Below the pieces are notes generated by a model, which worked only from the letters and a program-made list of their open reading frames with translations, made no database searches and was not told the origin of the DNA. From positions 1,946,001 to 2,010,000 of the forward strand of contig NZ_CP028083.1 of assembly GCF_005491425.1 (NCBI RefSeq): a stretch of DNA of 64,000 nucleotides. The letters are read 5' to 3'. The stretch comes from Lysinibacillus sp. SGAir0095. GTDB lineage: Bacteria > Bacillota > Bacilli > Bacillales_A > Planococcaceae. The position numbers and the translations under genes were made by a program. The stretch's first letter is position 1; every line of letters starts with the position of its first letter. Positions 37,272 to 46,109 of this stretch are shown one piece after another.

Positions 37272-37499
37272 ATTGCTCTTAAATGAACGATATTTTAGAG
37301 AACGAGAGAATAAAGTGGATTGAGGTCACTAGTTTCCATTGTTTTTTTCTGATTTCGGATTCGGCTCGTAGCTTGCGGATAGCAGGAAAATCTATTTTAT
37401 TAGTGTTTGCTGGATTATCAGTTGGCTCTGTTGTTTCAGCAAATCGCTAAATTACTGATACGCTTAATTTGTTCTATCATTTTGTATCGTATTTCAATT

Positions 37500-38522
37500 T
37501 CATTTCCAATAAAACCATCGACCATGCCCGTCTGCCTTATTAAACGTCTTTTCCTCTACGACTTTTCCATTTTCTAACAAATCCTGATGAATATCTGTAT
37601 CATACATATTGTTATAAACATGATAGATTGTACGGTCATTGCTCAATTCTTTTAGCAGGTACTCAAAGTCCATTTTTAATTGAACTGGAAATTGATTTGC
37701 TACGTGAGTATGGAATACTACAATTTGGTCTTCTGGTGAAGTGGACTGAATTAGCTTCGGCAATAATTCTAACAAATCTCCCTCATACAACTCTTTTTGG
37801 ATGCCATTTGTAATTTTGCTTGCTTCTTTAAACTGCTTGCGTCTTTCCGAGTGTTCCGGCCAAATTAGCGCAAGCATCCATTCATATTCCTCCTCGTTAG
37901 TTAAATCGACAAGATTCAAATCAATCCCGATTCGATTATTGATTTTTAGCCTAGTTCGAATATAGCTTGGTAATTTTTCACCCTTATTCTCGGATTGAAT
38001 GAAGAGAGAATCCTGTACATTTTCAACAGTTAATAATTGATTCTCTTCTTTATATTCGTAGTTATAAACATCTAAACAAAGTAACAGTCCGGCACTTGTG
38101 CCAATTTCTATGAGTGTTAAAGGCTTATTGGTCATTACATTAATATCTAAGAACATAGGATATAAATAAGCAGCTCGTTTGACTTCATTGGTCTGTACTA
38201 ATTTTGAATGGAACAATTCTATTAAATGTTGTTTGTAATTTAATGCAAATCTTTTAAAAGGTTTAAAGCTTTCCTCAACAGGTAAAGGTTTTTCGGTCAA
38301 AGAGGGGTAATAATTTCGTAGAGGTGAATCTGATTTTGATACAAGGTAGTGCACTGATGCGAAAAATAGATTTGGTTTAGGCTGCGTGGCAGGAATTTTT
38401 CTAATAATCTCCATTAAATCTTGATCCTCAACAACTCTTTTACTTAAAAAGTAATAAAGTTCACTACTTCCTTTGGCTTCATTTTCAGCAAATTCCTGAA
38501 AATTTTTTGTGATTACATCCAT
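37500..38522 (-). CDS. DUF2332 family protein
   Basis: A 340-aa cytosolic protein of the DUF2332 family. A Rossmann-like segment, LTLIEIGTSAGLLLCLDVYNY (about 138-158), resembles the SAM-binding GxSAGL motif of methyltransferase-like folds, and VVFHTHVANQFP lies near 274. Enzymatic activity has not been established for the family. It is divergent from the LysR gene at 38632, which may control it. SD AAGGGGATG lies before the ATG. Confidence 0.78.
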   Translation of the reverse strand: MDVITKNFQEFAENEAKGSSELYYFLSKRVVEDQDLMEIIRKIPATQPKPNLFFASVHYLVSKSDSPLRNYYPSLTEKPLPVEESFKPFKRFALNYKQHLIELFHSKLVQTNEVKRAAYLYPMFLDINVMTNKPLTLIEIGTSAGLLLCLDVYNYEYKEENQLLTVENVQDSLFIQSENKGEKLPSYIRTRLKINNRIGIDLNLVDLTNEEEYEWMLALIWPEHSERRKQFKEASKITNGIQKELYEGDLLELLPKLIQSTSPEDQIVVFHTHVANQFPVQLKMDFEYLLKELSNDRTIYHVYNNMYDTDIHQDLLENGKVVEEKTFNKADGHGRWFYWK

Positions 38523-38580
38523 TTCATCATCCCCTTGTTGATCAATTAAGTTAAGTGTATACTTTTGTTTAAATTAAGAA

Positions 38581-38602
38581 AATTAATTATTTTTAATTAA
38601 TT
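38581..38602. promoter_or_regulatory. AT-rich palindrome between the DUF2332 and LysR genes
   Basis: AATTAATT repeats as an 8-bp inverted repeat with a 6-nt centre, 30 nt before the LysR start, a usual place for autoregulatory LysR sites. The low complexity makes the call weak. Confidence 0.3.
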
Positions 38603-38631
38603 CGATTAAAAAGTTTAATTGGGGCGATAAT

Positions 38632-39513
38632 TTGGAAACTAAATGGTTAAAGTCTTTTGTGGTTGCAGGTAAAACAGAAAACTTTAGGGAAGCAGCGAAT
38701 CTCCTATTTATTTCACAGCCATCGGTTACGGTACATATTCAGCAATTAGAAGAATACTTACAAATTCAATTGTTTAAGAGGGATAATGGGAAGGTTTCTT
38801 TGACTGCGGAGGGGAAATTCTTTTTAAAAGAAGCTGGAGAAATATTAAGTAAAATGGAGGAAGGGAAGCAAAATCTAAAGTTATTTTCAGAAAAGAAAAA
38901 TGTAAAGATTAATATCGTCATATCACCAATGCTAGTTGAATCTACATTACCTCAAATCATTTACCAATTTATGATTGAAAATCCCACCTTTGAAGTGATA
39001 TTAACGGTTGAAGAATCCGAGAGAATTGAAAGTTTGCTACAAAATGGGGAAGCTAACATAGGAATTGGATTAACTCCAAGTAACAGTGATTTTATACAAA
39101 ATGAATTAATACATTCTAGTCCAATGCAGTTTGTTGTTCCATTAGATCAATATGATGATGAGACGGGCGTCAACTTTGATATTGAAGAACTCTTCGGTAC
39201 CTATCCCTTCTTTACAAATCATATTTCAAGTATCTTTCCAAACATAAATTTGTTAGTTAAAGATCGGTTCAGTTTTGTTAAATCAATCTCAATACCTCAA
39301 TGCTATATTGTCAAAAGGTTTATAAAGGACGGTTTGGGTATTTCCTTTTTACCAAAGCTCATCATCCGCAGAGAAATGATGGAGGGGAGATTCAATGTAA
39401 TCCCCTTTAACGAATTTGAACTACCTTTTGTAAAAATCTATATGCAATATAAATTAAATGATCATAATACATTCCTGATCAGAGAAAAAATTTTAAACTC
39501 TTATTTGGATTAA
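38632..39513 (+). CDS. LysR family transcriptional regulator
   Basis: A 293-aa LTTR. The N-terminal winged HTH (WLKSFVVAGKTENFREAANLLF, then ISQPSVTVHIQQLE) spans residues 4-60, and the periplasmic-binding-like effector domain runs from about 90 to 290. The TTG start at 38632 follows GGGGCGAT. It is divergent from the DUF2332 gene with an AT palindrome between, which is the classical LTTR-target layout. The effector is unknown. Confidence 0.88.
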   Translation: METKWLKSFVVAGKTENFREAANLLFISQPSVTVHIQQLEEYLQIQLFKRDNGKVSLTAEGKFFLKEAGEILSKMEEGKQNLKLFSEKKNVKINIVISPMLVESTLPQIIYQFMIENPTFEVILTVEESERIESLLQNGEANIGIGLTPSNSDFIQNELIHSSPMQFVVPLDQYDDETGVNFDIEELFGTYPFFTNHISSIFPNINLLVKDRFSFVKSISIPQCYIVKRFIKDGLGISFLPKLIIRREMMEGRFNVIPFNEFELPFVKIYMQYKLNDHNTFLIREKILNSYLD

Positions 39514-39706
39514 TAGTATTAAGCATTATTAATACATTGCCCATAAGGAAGAAGTTCTACCCAATGACTATTTATCAAGCCGTTATTTTGGATTTTTCGG
39601 TGGAACTGTTTTAATATTTTGTATGGCATTTGAGTAATATCATACATAAAATGCTGTCGAATTACACCTTTACCATATAAAACACACTCTAAAAGGAGCG
39701 AAAGAC

Positions 39707-40273
39707 ATGAATGAACTACAAATTAAACAATTCCGTCAAGCCGAATATGACGTTGACCCTGTCATTTTAAATCGTTGGTCACCTCGTTCTTTTTCTGAAA
39801 AAGAAGTATCTGAGGAGGTTTTAATGCGCATATTTGAAGCGGCGCGCTGGTCTCCTTCTGCAATGAATATGCAACCATGGCGATTTATTATAGCTCGAAC
39901 AAAAGAGGATAGAGAAAAATTCCATTCATTTATCTTAGAAGGGAATCGACGGTGGTGTGAAAAAGCTCCAGTGCTAGCCGTTCTTATTTCGGATAAAGAA
40001 GATCGTGTTCATGCGTTTGATAGTGGGACTGCTTGGGGTTACTTATCTTTACAAGCTGCAAAAGAAGGATTAGTCACACATGCAATGGGTGGATATGAGA
40101 AGGATAAAGCTCGTGAGCTGTTAAATATCCCAGAAACTTTCGATCTTCAAGTGGTTATTGCCATTGGATATCAAGGAGAAAAGGATGCTTTACCAGATGA
40201 TTTACAAAGTCGTGAACAACCATCCGACCGCAGACCATTAAAAGAAACGGTTTTCGAAGGGACATTTAAATAA
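39707..40273 (+). CDS. Nitroreductase family oxidoreductase
   Basis: A 188-aa FMN-dependent NAD(P)H oxidoreductase-like protein. The FMN-phosphate-binding start RWSPRSF (about 24-30) and AARWSPSAMNMQPWRFI (about 48-64) are diagnostic, and the C-terminal VVIAIGYQGEKDALP completes the family fold. Substrates may be nitroaromatics or quinones; not assignable. SD AAAGGAG precedes the ATG. Monocistronic. Confidence 0.92.
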   Translation: MNELQIKQFRQAEYDVDPVILNRWSPRSFSEKEVSEEVLMRIFEAARWSPSAMNMQPWRFIIARTKEDREKFHSFILEGNRRWCEKAPVLAVLISDKEDRVHAFDSGTAWGYLSLQAAKEGLVTHAMGGYEKDKARELLNIPETFDLQVVIAIGYQGEKDALPDDLQSREQPSDRRPLKETVFEGTFK

Positions 40274-40280
40274 GCATTAG

Positions 40281-40312
40281 AATACTCCTTTTAAGATTAA
40301 GGAGTATTTTTT
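40281..40312 (+). terminator. Terminator of the nitroreductase gene
   Basis: A perfect 10-bp stem AATACTCCTT / AAGGAGTATT with an 8-nt loop, then TTTTTT. Confidence 0.88.
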
Positions 40313-40568
40313 GTATCGTTTTGAGGTGTTTTGAAGCTAATATTGTGTATACCAATCAATTAGAGCAAGTTTTGTAGACTCTCATGAAGAACAAATAAGG
40401 TAATATAAACTACGTTATTTATCGTAAGCATTTAACAAATTTTCGGAGTTGCAGGATTAGCTGCTGGAGTTACTGTTGTTGCACTACTTACACGCACAGC
40501 AAATTCTTGTTAAGTTGCCTTTTAGAGCCATTTATTTTATCAGCAGCTAATTAAATTAGCCGTAAAGA

Positions 40569-40612
40569 TAGAGCAAGGACTGTCATTTAGTCAGCCTTGC
40601 TCTATTTTGTTT
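40569..40612 (+). terminator. Plus-strand terminator without a recognisable gene
   Basis: A perfect 10-bp outer stem TAGAGCAAGG / CCTTGCTCTA followed on the plus strand by TTTTGTTT. The minus strand has no good T tract. The 256 nt upstream (40313-40568) hold only a short open stretch (about 40437-40512, GVAGLAAGVTVVALLTRTA) with no start codon, so the hairpin may terminate a small RNA or a decayed gene, and may also help the convergent LysR gene. Confidence 0.55.
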
Positions 40613-40616
40613 CGAA

Positions 40617-41480
40617 TTATTTTTTTAAACTTTCAAGAATAAAGTCTATAAAATATCTACTTGCAATTGGTAAGACACGTTTATCTTTGTAAGACAAACT
40701 TATTGTGCGTGAAATAGTAGGTGAGATTGATTTTGTCACAATACCATATGGACATCGATCCAAGACTAATTTAGGTAGTATGGATATTCCTAGACCTTGT
40801 TCAATCATCGACATAATTGCATAATCATCATGTACATGGAATTGTATATTAGGTTCAAATTGGTTTTCACTAAAAATGCTTAAAGCTACATTGATTTCCC
40901 CTTCATCCAAAAGGATAAACGGTTCTTCAGATAATTCTTTTAATGTTACCTGACTTTTAGTTGTTAAGGGATTATCCTTTGGTAATACAGCAAGCATTTC
41001 GTCTTCACGTAATGGGAGGGTTTTGAGATTTTTAGCGGCATCTGGGTTAACAAAACCAAAATCTACAAATCCTTCTCTAATCCAATTCGATATAACAGTA
41101 TATTCACCTTGATAGATTTTAAAATGAACAGCAGGATAAAGTTGTTTAAAATCCTTGATTAGCTTAGGTAACCAATGACATGCAACGCTAGAAAATGTAC
41201 CAATTCGAATAAGACCGCTTTGTAGACCCTTCATCTCTTTTTGTTTCACTAACAGTTCCAAATGAGAATTACTTAAATTTCTAATATACGGTAAAAATTC
41301 CTCTCCATCTGGTGTAAGTGTAATACCGTTTCGAGAGCGTAGAATTAGAGTTGTCGAAAGTTCCTTTTCTAATGAATTCACCATTTGACTAATGGCAGAT
41401 TGAGTATACCCGAGTTCTTCAGCAGCCTTAGTGAAGTTCCCTTTTTCTATTACTTTTATAAAAGCGTGATATGCATTCAA
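40617..41480 (-). CDS. LysR family regulator (LysR-EamA module 1)
   Basis: A 287-aa LTTR with HTH FTKAAEELGYTQSAISQMVNSLE (residues 16-38) and an effector domain with RIGTFSSVACHWLPKLI (about 92) and DDYAIMSMIEQGLGISILP (about 217). These blocks recur almost word for word in the LysR at 44890-45759, so the two are close paralogs. It is divergent from an EamA transporter gene, its likely target. The start is ATG at 41480; SD AAGGAGTAA is read on the minus strand. Confidence 0.88.
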   Translation of the reverse strand: MNAYHAFIKVIEKGNFTKAAEELGYTQSAISQMVNSLEKELSTTLILRSRNGITLTPDGEEFLPYIRNLSNSHLELLVKQKEMKGLQSGLIRIGTFSSVACHWLPKLIKDFKQLYPAVHFKIYQGEYTVISNWIREGFVDFGFVNPDAAKNLKTLPLREDEMLAVLPKDNPLTTKSQVTLKELSEEPFILLDEGEINVALSIFSENQFEPNIQFHVHDDYAIMSMIEQGLGISILPKLVLDRCPYGIVTKSISPTISRTISLSYKDKRVLPIASRYFIDFILESLKK

Positions 41481-41591
41481 GTAAATTACTCCTTACATAA
41501 GTAATACTAATAATTATATTATAAATATTCGTTTTACTTATGTAAAATCAGATGATACCATTTAGCCATTAAAGTTTAGGGGGGAATGAGT

Positions 41592-42470
41592 GTGACACAA
41601 AAACAGGCGAACTGGTTATTGGCAACTGTTTCATTAGGCTGGGGAACTTCTTATATTTTTATGAAGCTTCTAGCAGAATCTGTTTCTCCATTTACCGTGA
41701 TCGGCTTACGATTTGGTATTGCATTCTTAGTTATGACCTTGATATTTAACAAAAAAATAATGAAAGTAAATACCCAACTATTAAAGTACAGTGCTATAGT
41801 CGGTGCTTTGTTGTTTGGAATTTTCATTGCTCTTATGTATGGCATGAGAACAACATCTGCTTCTTCTGCAGGATTCTTAACAAGTACTACAGTCATTTTA
41901 GTACCGGTTTTGCAAACAATCCTTACACGGAAATTACCTCGAAAAGAGATTGTTAACGGTGTGATTTTTGTTTCGATTGGTTTAGCATTACTAACTATTA
42001 AAGATAACTTTACATTTGAAATGGGTTCTTTATTATGTTTAGTGGCTGCATTTCTATATGCAGTTCACATAATAATTACAAATTACTTTGTCAAAGAAGT
42101 TGATGCCTTACAGTTGGGGATATATCAGCTAGGCTTTGCTTGTCTTATTGCTTTAATAGGAAGTATTTTATTTGATAGGCCTACGATGCCAAATGAAAGT
42201 ATAGAGTGGATTGCAATACTAAGTCTAGCGATTATTTGCTCTGCATATGGTTTTGTCATGCAGCCAATTGCACAAAAATACACAACAGCCGAGAATACAG
42301 GTTTTATATTTTCACTAGAACCAGTATTCTCATCCATATTTGCTTTTATTTTCTTAAACGAAAATATGGGAGGACAAGGATATTTAGGGGCTTTCCTCAT
42401 CCTTGCAGGTGTGTGCGTGGCAAATAGTCCTTCCAGAGCTAAAAATCCGGTCGAGATTATTAGAGAATAG
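41592..42470 (+). CDS. EamA/DMT-family transporter (module 1)
   Basis: A polytopic membrane protein of about 292 aa with ten predicted TM helices arranged as two EamA repeats; the conserved GTSYIFMKLLAESVSPF and SLEPVFSSIFAFIFLNE lie near the repeat ends. It is probably an exporter of amino acids or other metabolites; the substrate is not assignable. The GTG at 41592 is preferred because AGGGGGG (41578-41584) is too close to the ATG at 41586. It is divergent from a LysR gene. Confidence 0.85.
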   Translation: MTQKQANWLLATVSLGWGTSYIFMKLLAESVSPFTVIGLRFGIAFLVMTLIFNKKIMKVNTQLLKYSAIVGALLFGIFIALMYGMRTTSASSAGFLTSTTVILVPVLQTILTRKLPRKEIVNGVIFVSIGLALLTIKDNFTFEMGSLLCLVAAFLYAVHIIITNYFVKEVDALQLGIYQLGFACLIALIGSILFDRPTMPNESIEWIAILSLAIICSAYGFVMQPIAQKYTTAENTGFIFSLEPVFSSIFAFIFLNENMGGQGYLGAFLILAGVCVANSPSRAKNPVEIIRE

Positions 42471-42635
42471 TTAGAAGCAAGTTCCTTTTTTAGTTGTAGT
42501 CAAATAGGAAGTTAATTACTATCAACACTGATAAATGGATTTTTTAAGTGACATGGTATTTGTAGAGGTAGAATCTAATAAGATTTAATTGTTTAGAGAT
42601 TTAGAGAGAACAATATTTATATGAGGAGTGTTGTT

Positions 42636-43130
42636 GTGGTTCATGCAAAAGATGTTATATTGGACCAGTTGTTGGCAAATGCGAATGACCCAAGCTGGTA
42701 CCTACCATTTTCAGACTCAATTAAAAACTTGTCTGAGGAACAAGCATTTTGGAAGCCAAACGAGGAAAGTAATAGTATAGCTGAAATTGTGCAGCACCTA
42801 CTTTATTGGAATAACACATGGCAAACAAGGTACCAAAAATCCCACGTGAATGCTGTACCTTCCATAGGGAATAATAATGATTCCTTTATTATTCCGAAAA
42901 ACCGTACATTTGCTCACTTAAAAAACCGACTTTTAGAGGTTCGCTTAAATTGGCAAGCCTTATTATCTGAAGAAAAATTGGAAAGGGAAGTAAATGGTTT
43001 TTCTGGTCATGTGAAATGGTGGCAAGTTCTGGGGAATGTGTCAACTCATAACGCATATCATATTGGTCAAATCATTTATATCCGAAAATTGCAAAATAGC
43101 TGGGAAGTAGATACAAAAGAAGCAGAATAG
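42636..43130 (+). CDS. DinB-like (YfiT/DinB superfamily) protein
   Basis: A 164-aa four-helix-bundle protein. Metal-binding His positions are visible in EIVQHLLYWNN and in THNAYHIGQIIYIR, spaced as in DinB/YfiT proteins; members include bacillithiol-related transferases and many of unknown role. GTG 42636 follows AGGAG by about 7 nt; the ATG at 42621 lies upstream of that SD. A second DinB-like gene is at 49453-49932. Confidence 0.8.
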   Translation: MVHAKDVILDQLLANANDPSWYLPFSDSIKNLSEEQAFWKPNEESNSIAEIVQHLLYWNNTWQTRYQKSHVNAVPSIGNNNDSFIIPKNRTFAHLKNRLLEVRLNWQALLSEEKLEREVNGFSGHVKWWQVLGNVSTHNAYHIGQIIYIRKLQNSWEVDTKEAE

Positions 43131-43173
43131 AAATTAGTTACTTTAGATCCTTCTTAAAAAAATAAGACAGTAA

Positions 43174-43206
43174 AAAGGCAATTCTCATTTCGTGAGGATT
43201 GCCTTT
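43174..43206. terminator. Bidirectional hairpin between the DinB-like gene and ydcZ
   Basis: A 14-bp stem with one imperfect pair (AAAGGCAATTCTCA / TGAGGATTGCCTTT) and loop TTTCG, between convergent genes. T tracts are short on both sides. Confidence 0.65.
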
Positions 43207-43317
43207 AAGTTATATTTATGAAACTAGTAATATGATAAATTCAGTTAATAATTGTTTTGGTAGCAATCTAATATCTTTTGGGTCACATTAAGCATGTTAG
43301 TGTTATTTCCAAATGAT

Positions 43318-43782
43318 TTATGCAACAGTTTCCTTGATAGTTCGCTTATTCCCTTTATGAATAAAATAAAGTGAAATAACCATAAATAGCAAAGCAAAAA
43401 TCCGTTTAGTATCTAATTCTATGACTAAACTATTAAACCATCCAAACTGATCAATAATTACGCCAATCACAAGTTGACCAGCAATACCAGAGATATTTGT
43501 TGCAATAACGCCAATTCTTGGAACTGCCATAACAGATAAAAGTAAATACATAGTGCCCAAAAATGCTGCACTTAGTTGCCATTTGGGTGCGTCTAGAAGT
43601 GCAAGGATATTTCCATTCCCAAAAAATAATATGAAAATAGTAAGAAACAATGTTCCTGCAATAAATGTTAAAAATGTTGTTTCAATTGTTCCAGCTTTTC
43701 GACTTAACGTACCGTTTATGGATGATTGTGCACTTAAGGTGATACCGCCAATCAATGTAAATAAAATCATAAAAATACTCAT
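43318..43782 (-). CDS. YdcZ-type DMT family transporter (second of a pair)
   Basis: A 154-aa protein with about five TM helices of the YdcZ/DUF606 branch of the DMT superfamily (SINGTLSRKAGTIETTFLTFIAGTLFL near the start, IGVIATNISGIAGQLVIGVIIDQFGWF later). Members are typically encoded in pairs, like paired small multidrug-resistance proteins, and the neighbour at 43797-44226 is its partner. SD TAGGAGG precedes the ATG. Probably under the ArsR regulator at 44309-44623. Confidence 0.82.
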   Translation of the reverse strand: MSIFMILFTLIGGITLSAQSSINGTLSRKAGTIETTFLTFIAGTLFLTIFILFFGNGNILALLDAPKWQLSAAFLGTMYLLLSVMAVPRIGVIATNISGIAGQLVIGVIIDQFGWFNSLVIELDTKRIFALLFMVISLYFIHKGNKRTIKETVA

Positions 43783-43796
43783 GTAATATAAACCTC

Positions 43797-44226
43797 CTAG
43801 TTAATTAATATTAGAGCGATAATCATTGAGACTACTGCGATAATCTTCTCTTTATTAATTCGCGTTTTTTTACTACATAGCCATCCAAAGTGTTCAATAA
43901 TCATGCTCATTACTAGCTGCCCGATAATGACAGCAACCATTGTTATGGCGACTCCTACGAAAGGGACACTAATAACAATGGAAGTTAAATAAACAACACC
44001 CAAGAGCCCCCCAAGTAATGACCATTTTGCGCGCTTCAAGTACATGAGAAAGTTTTCCTTTTCCAAAAAATATCCACAATAGCCCCATTATGATAGAACC
44101 CATAATGAAGTTATAAAAACTTGTTTCGATTTGTCCAATTGATTTACCTAATTCAGCATAGATAGCTCCCTCAAAGCTAAGCGCTGCTCCAGCTAATAAG
44201 GCTAGTAAATAAGCTATTAATCGCAT
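43797..44226 (-). pseudogene. YdcZ-type DMT transporter, frameshifted
   Basis: The first half (residues AYLLALLAGAALSFEGAIYAEL to FFGKGKLSHVLEARK) and second half (WSLLGGLLGVVYLTS to ALILIN) are in different frames. The break is at a run of four Ts (44025-44028; AAAA on the coding strand): removing one base restores one 142-aa protein of the normal YdcZ length. The second frame alone would begin mid-protein at an internal Met. It is either a true loss-of-function, a phase-variable homopolymer, or a sequencing error. It starts the pair and has SD AAGGAG. Confidence 0.75.
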
Positions 44227-44253
44227 ATAAATATCTCCTTTTTCAAATAATTA

Positions 44254-44275
44254 TATATCTAGAAAAATAGATATA
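44254..44275. promoter_or_regulatory. ArsR-type operator in front of the ydcZ pair
   Basis: A TATATCT-N8-AGATATA inverted repeat. It matches the site at 44635-44656 at TATATCTAGA and GATAT with the same spacing. On the minus strand it overlaps a TATAAT -10-like element about 28 nt before ydcZ. Confidence 0.6.
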
Positions 44276-44308
44276 CATATTGGTAAAAAAACAGAAATCA
44301 ACATAAAT

Positions 44309-44623
44309 TTAGATTTCTGTTTTGAAGTATTTAGCTAGCTGCTGAATGAATTCTTCATTACGTCTATAATATGTCCACTGCCCGTGACGAATTGATTCAA
44401 GTAGACCAGCTTTTTGCATCATATTTAAGTAGCTAGAAACCGTTGATTGAGAAACTTTGGCTTTTTCTTGAATATCCCCAACACATACGCCACCTTTGTA
44501 ACTTACCTCCTTTGGAAGGTGAGCGCCTTGTTTGGGGAAATGCTTCTCGGGTTCCTTTAACCACTCTAGGATATTGAGTCTTGTTTCGTTCGATAACGCT
44601 TTGAATACATCAATAGGTTCCAT
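44309..44623 (-). CDS. ArsR/SmtB family repressor
   Basis: A 104-aa winged-helix repressor. KALSNETRLNILEWLKEPE and the recognition helix region KVSQSTVSSYLNMMQKAGLL are typical. There is one Cys (GGVCVGD), which is in the alpha3 neighbourhood but is not the full ELCVCD metal motif, so metal sensing is uncertain. It is transcribed toward the ydcZ pair, and two near-identical operators flank it, so autoregulation and control of ydcZ are likely. A hairpin with a minus-strand T run (44284-44319) ends it. Confidence 0.86.
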   Translation of the reverse strand: MEPIDVFKALSNETRLNILEWLKEPEKHFPKQGAHLPKEVSYKGGVCVGDIQEKAKVSQSTVSSYLNMMQKAGLLESIRHGQWTYYRRNEEFIQQLAKYFKTEI

Positions 44624-44634
44624 GGGTGTAATTG

Positions 44635-44656
44635 TATATCTAGATTTCTCGATATG
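44635..44656. promoter_or_regulatory. ArsR-type operator in front of the repressor gene
   Basis: TATATCTAGATTTCTCGATATG, imperfect inverted repeat, 12 nt upstream of the arsR-like start. It shares 15 positions, TATATCTAGA and GATAT, with 44254-44275. Confidence 0.6.
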
Positions 44657-44819
44657 TCAAGTTAGTTGCGAAAATTACATAAAAAATAGGTGGGCTATTT
44701 CAAGTAACGAAAAGAAACTCGTGGAGCAAGCAGAGAGTAAAGGGGGAAACAGAAATATGGGAGCGTCTTGAGGAGCATATTACCATTTTAAATTAATTTT
44801 TATTAAGTACTCAACAAGG

Positions 44820-44852
44820 AAAGCAACTCACAAAAATGTGGGTTGCTTTTTA
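44820..44852. terminator. Terminator near the module-2 LysR gene
   Basis: A 12-bp stem with one G-U pair (AAAGCAACTCAC / GTGGGTTGCTTT) followed by TTTAC. It is downstream of the minus-strand LysR gene; the better T tract is on the plus strand. The flanking 44657-44819 holds no supportable gene. Confidence 0.65.
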
Positions 44853-44889
44853 CGTAGCCAAATAAATAAAATGTGATTTAATAGCTTTT

Positions 44890-45759
44890 TCATGCATTCT
44901 TTCTAAAGGATACATAGTCTAAAAACCTTTTGGCAGCAAGTGATAGTGATTTTTGTTCACGCATAGCTATACCAATATTTCGAAAAGCAGGAACTTCAAG
45001 CTCTTTCGCTGTAATTTGGTAAGGAATACGGTTTAAAATCAATTCAGGCAAAATACTGATTCCTAGCCCATTTTCCACCATAGACATAATGGCATAGTCA
45101 TCCCATGTTGTAAAATGTACTAAGGGTGAAATCTGGTGCTTGTCAAAAATTTCAGATATTTCTGTTTTGGCCCCTTTTTCTAAAAGCATGAAAGGACTGT
45201 TCAATAATTCGGCAATTGGAAACTTCTTGCAATTTGCAAGTGGATGATCTAGAGGTAGTACTACCATCAAACGGTCTTGCTCCATAAAGATTGTTTCAAA
45301 TTCTCCATTAGTTGGAAGCCGCAAAAATCCAAAGTCAACACGTCCTTCGATAATCCAATTTTCAATCTCTGTATAATCACCTAACAGCAATTCAAAATCG
45401 ATATTAGGATAATCCTTCTTAAAGAATTTAATTATATTAGGAAGCCAATGAGTTGCCACGCTTGAAAATGTTCCAATACGAATCATTCCAGATTGCATAT
45501 CGTGTAAGTCCTGTACCTGCATCATTAAATTATCATGCTCATTACAGATCCGCTTTAAGTGGGGCAATAATTTTAAGCCATCAGAGGTTAAACTGATGCC
45601 AGCACGTCCTCTTTCGAAAAGAGAAATCCCCCAATCTACTTCTAAATCATGAATCATACGGCTGACTCCTGACTGAGTATAGTTTAATGCATCAGCTGCT
45701 CTAGTAAAGCTTCCATATTCTACGGCTTTGACAAACGCCATATATTTCTGGATGTTCAA
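44890..45759 (-). CDS. LysR family regulator (LysR-EamA module 2)
   Basis: A 289-aa LTTR: HTH FTRAADALNYTQSGVSRMIHDL and effector-domain blocks MIRIGTFSSVATHWLPNII and DDYAIMSMVENGLGISILP, close to those in the LysR at 40617-41480. The TTG at 45759 is chosen because AAGGAGGA (45765-45772) sits about 5 nt upstream; the ATG at 45777 is upstream of this SD. It is divergent from an EamA transporter gene across 332 nt. Confidence 0.88.
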   Translation of the reverse strand: MNIQKYMAFVKAVEYGSFTRAADALNYTQSGVSRMIHDLEVDWGISLFERGRAGISLTSDGLKLLPHLKRICNEHDNLMMQVQDLHDMQSGMIRIGTFSSVATHWLPNIIKFFKKDYPNIDFELLLGDYTEIENWIIEGRVDFGFLRLPTNGEFETIFMEQDRLMVVLPLDHPLANCKKFPIAELLNSPFMLLEKGAKTEISEIFDKHQISPLVHFTTWDDYAIMSMVENGLGISILPELILNRIPYQITAKELEVPAFRNIGIAMREQKSLSLAAKRFLDYVSFRKNA

Positions 45760-45777
45760 AAAAATCCTCCTTAACAT

Positions 45778-46109
45778 TCCTTTTTGTCATATCTAACATG
45801 AGAAACATTCCATTTTGTAATGCTAATGAAAATGCTATTCTATTGATATAAAAAAATCAAGTTTGAAAGGGAGGGATCTATAAAGAGGCTACATGTAAGC
45901 GAATGAATTCTGATAAACAATTTTCAATGGTGGATTGTATCGAAATAAATAAAAAATAGAATATGAATGTTGTAAAACTGCTTTTCCTATGAAATTACAA
46001 ATAGAAAAAGTTTTAATAATTTGTAATTACCCCATAAAACCATTTTTATACAAAGCTATTTACGATTGTTAATAGAATTTAAATTATTATAGAAATAAGG
46101 TGATTAAAG
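45778..46109. promoter_or_regulatory. Divergent LysR-EamA control region (332 nt)
   Basis: No ORF with an SD. A 9-bp inverted repeat ATTACAAAT (45994-46002) / ATTTGTAAT (46019-46027) lies 80-115 nt before the EamA start, and is a candidate LysR site. Confidence 0.35.

Noticed and set aside
37360-37450. Short plus-strand hydrophobic reading (SILLVFAGLSVGSVVSANR) and an opposite-strand open stretch
   Set aside because: Neither has a start codon with an SD; the minus frame has a stop immediately upstream and no initiation codon.
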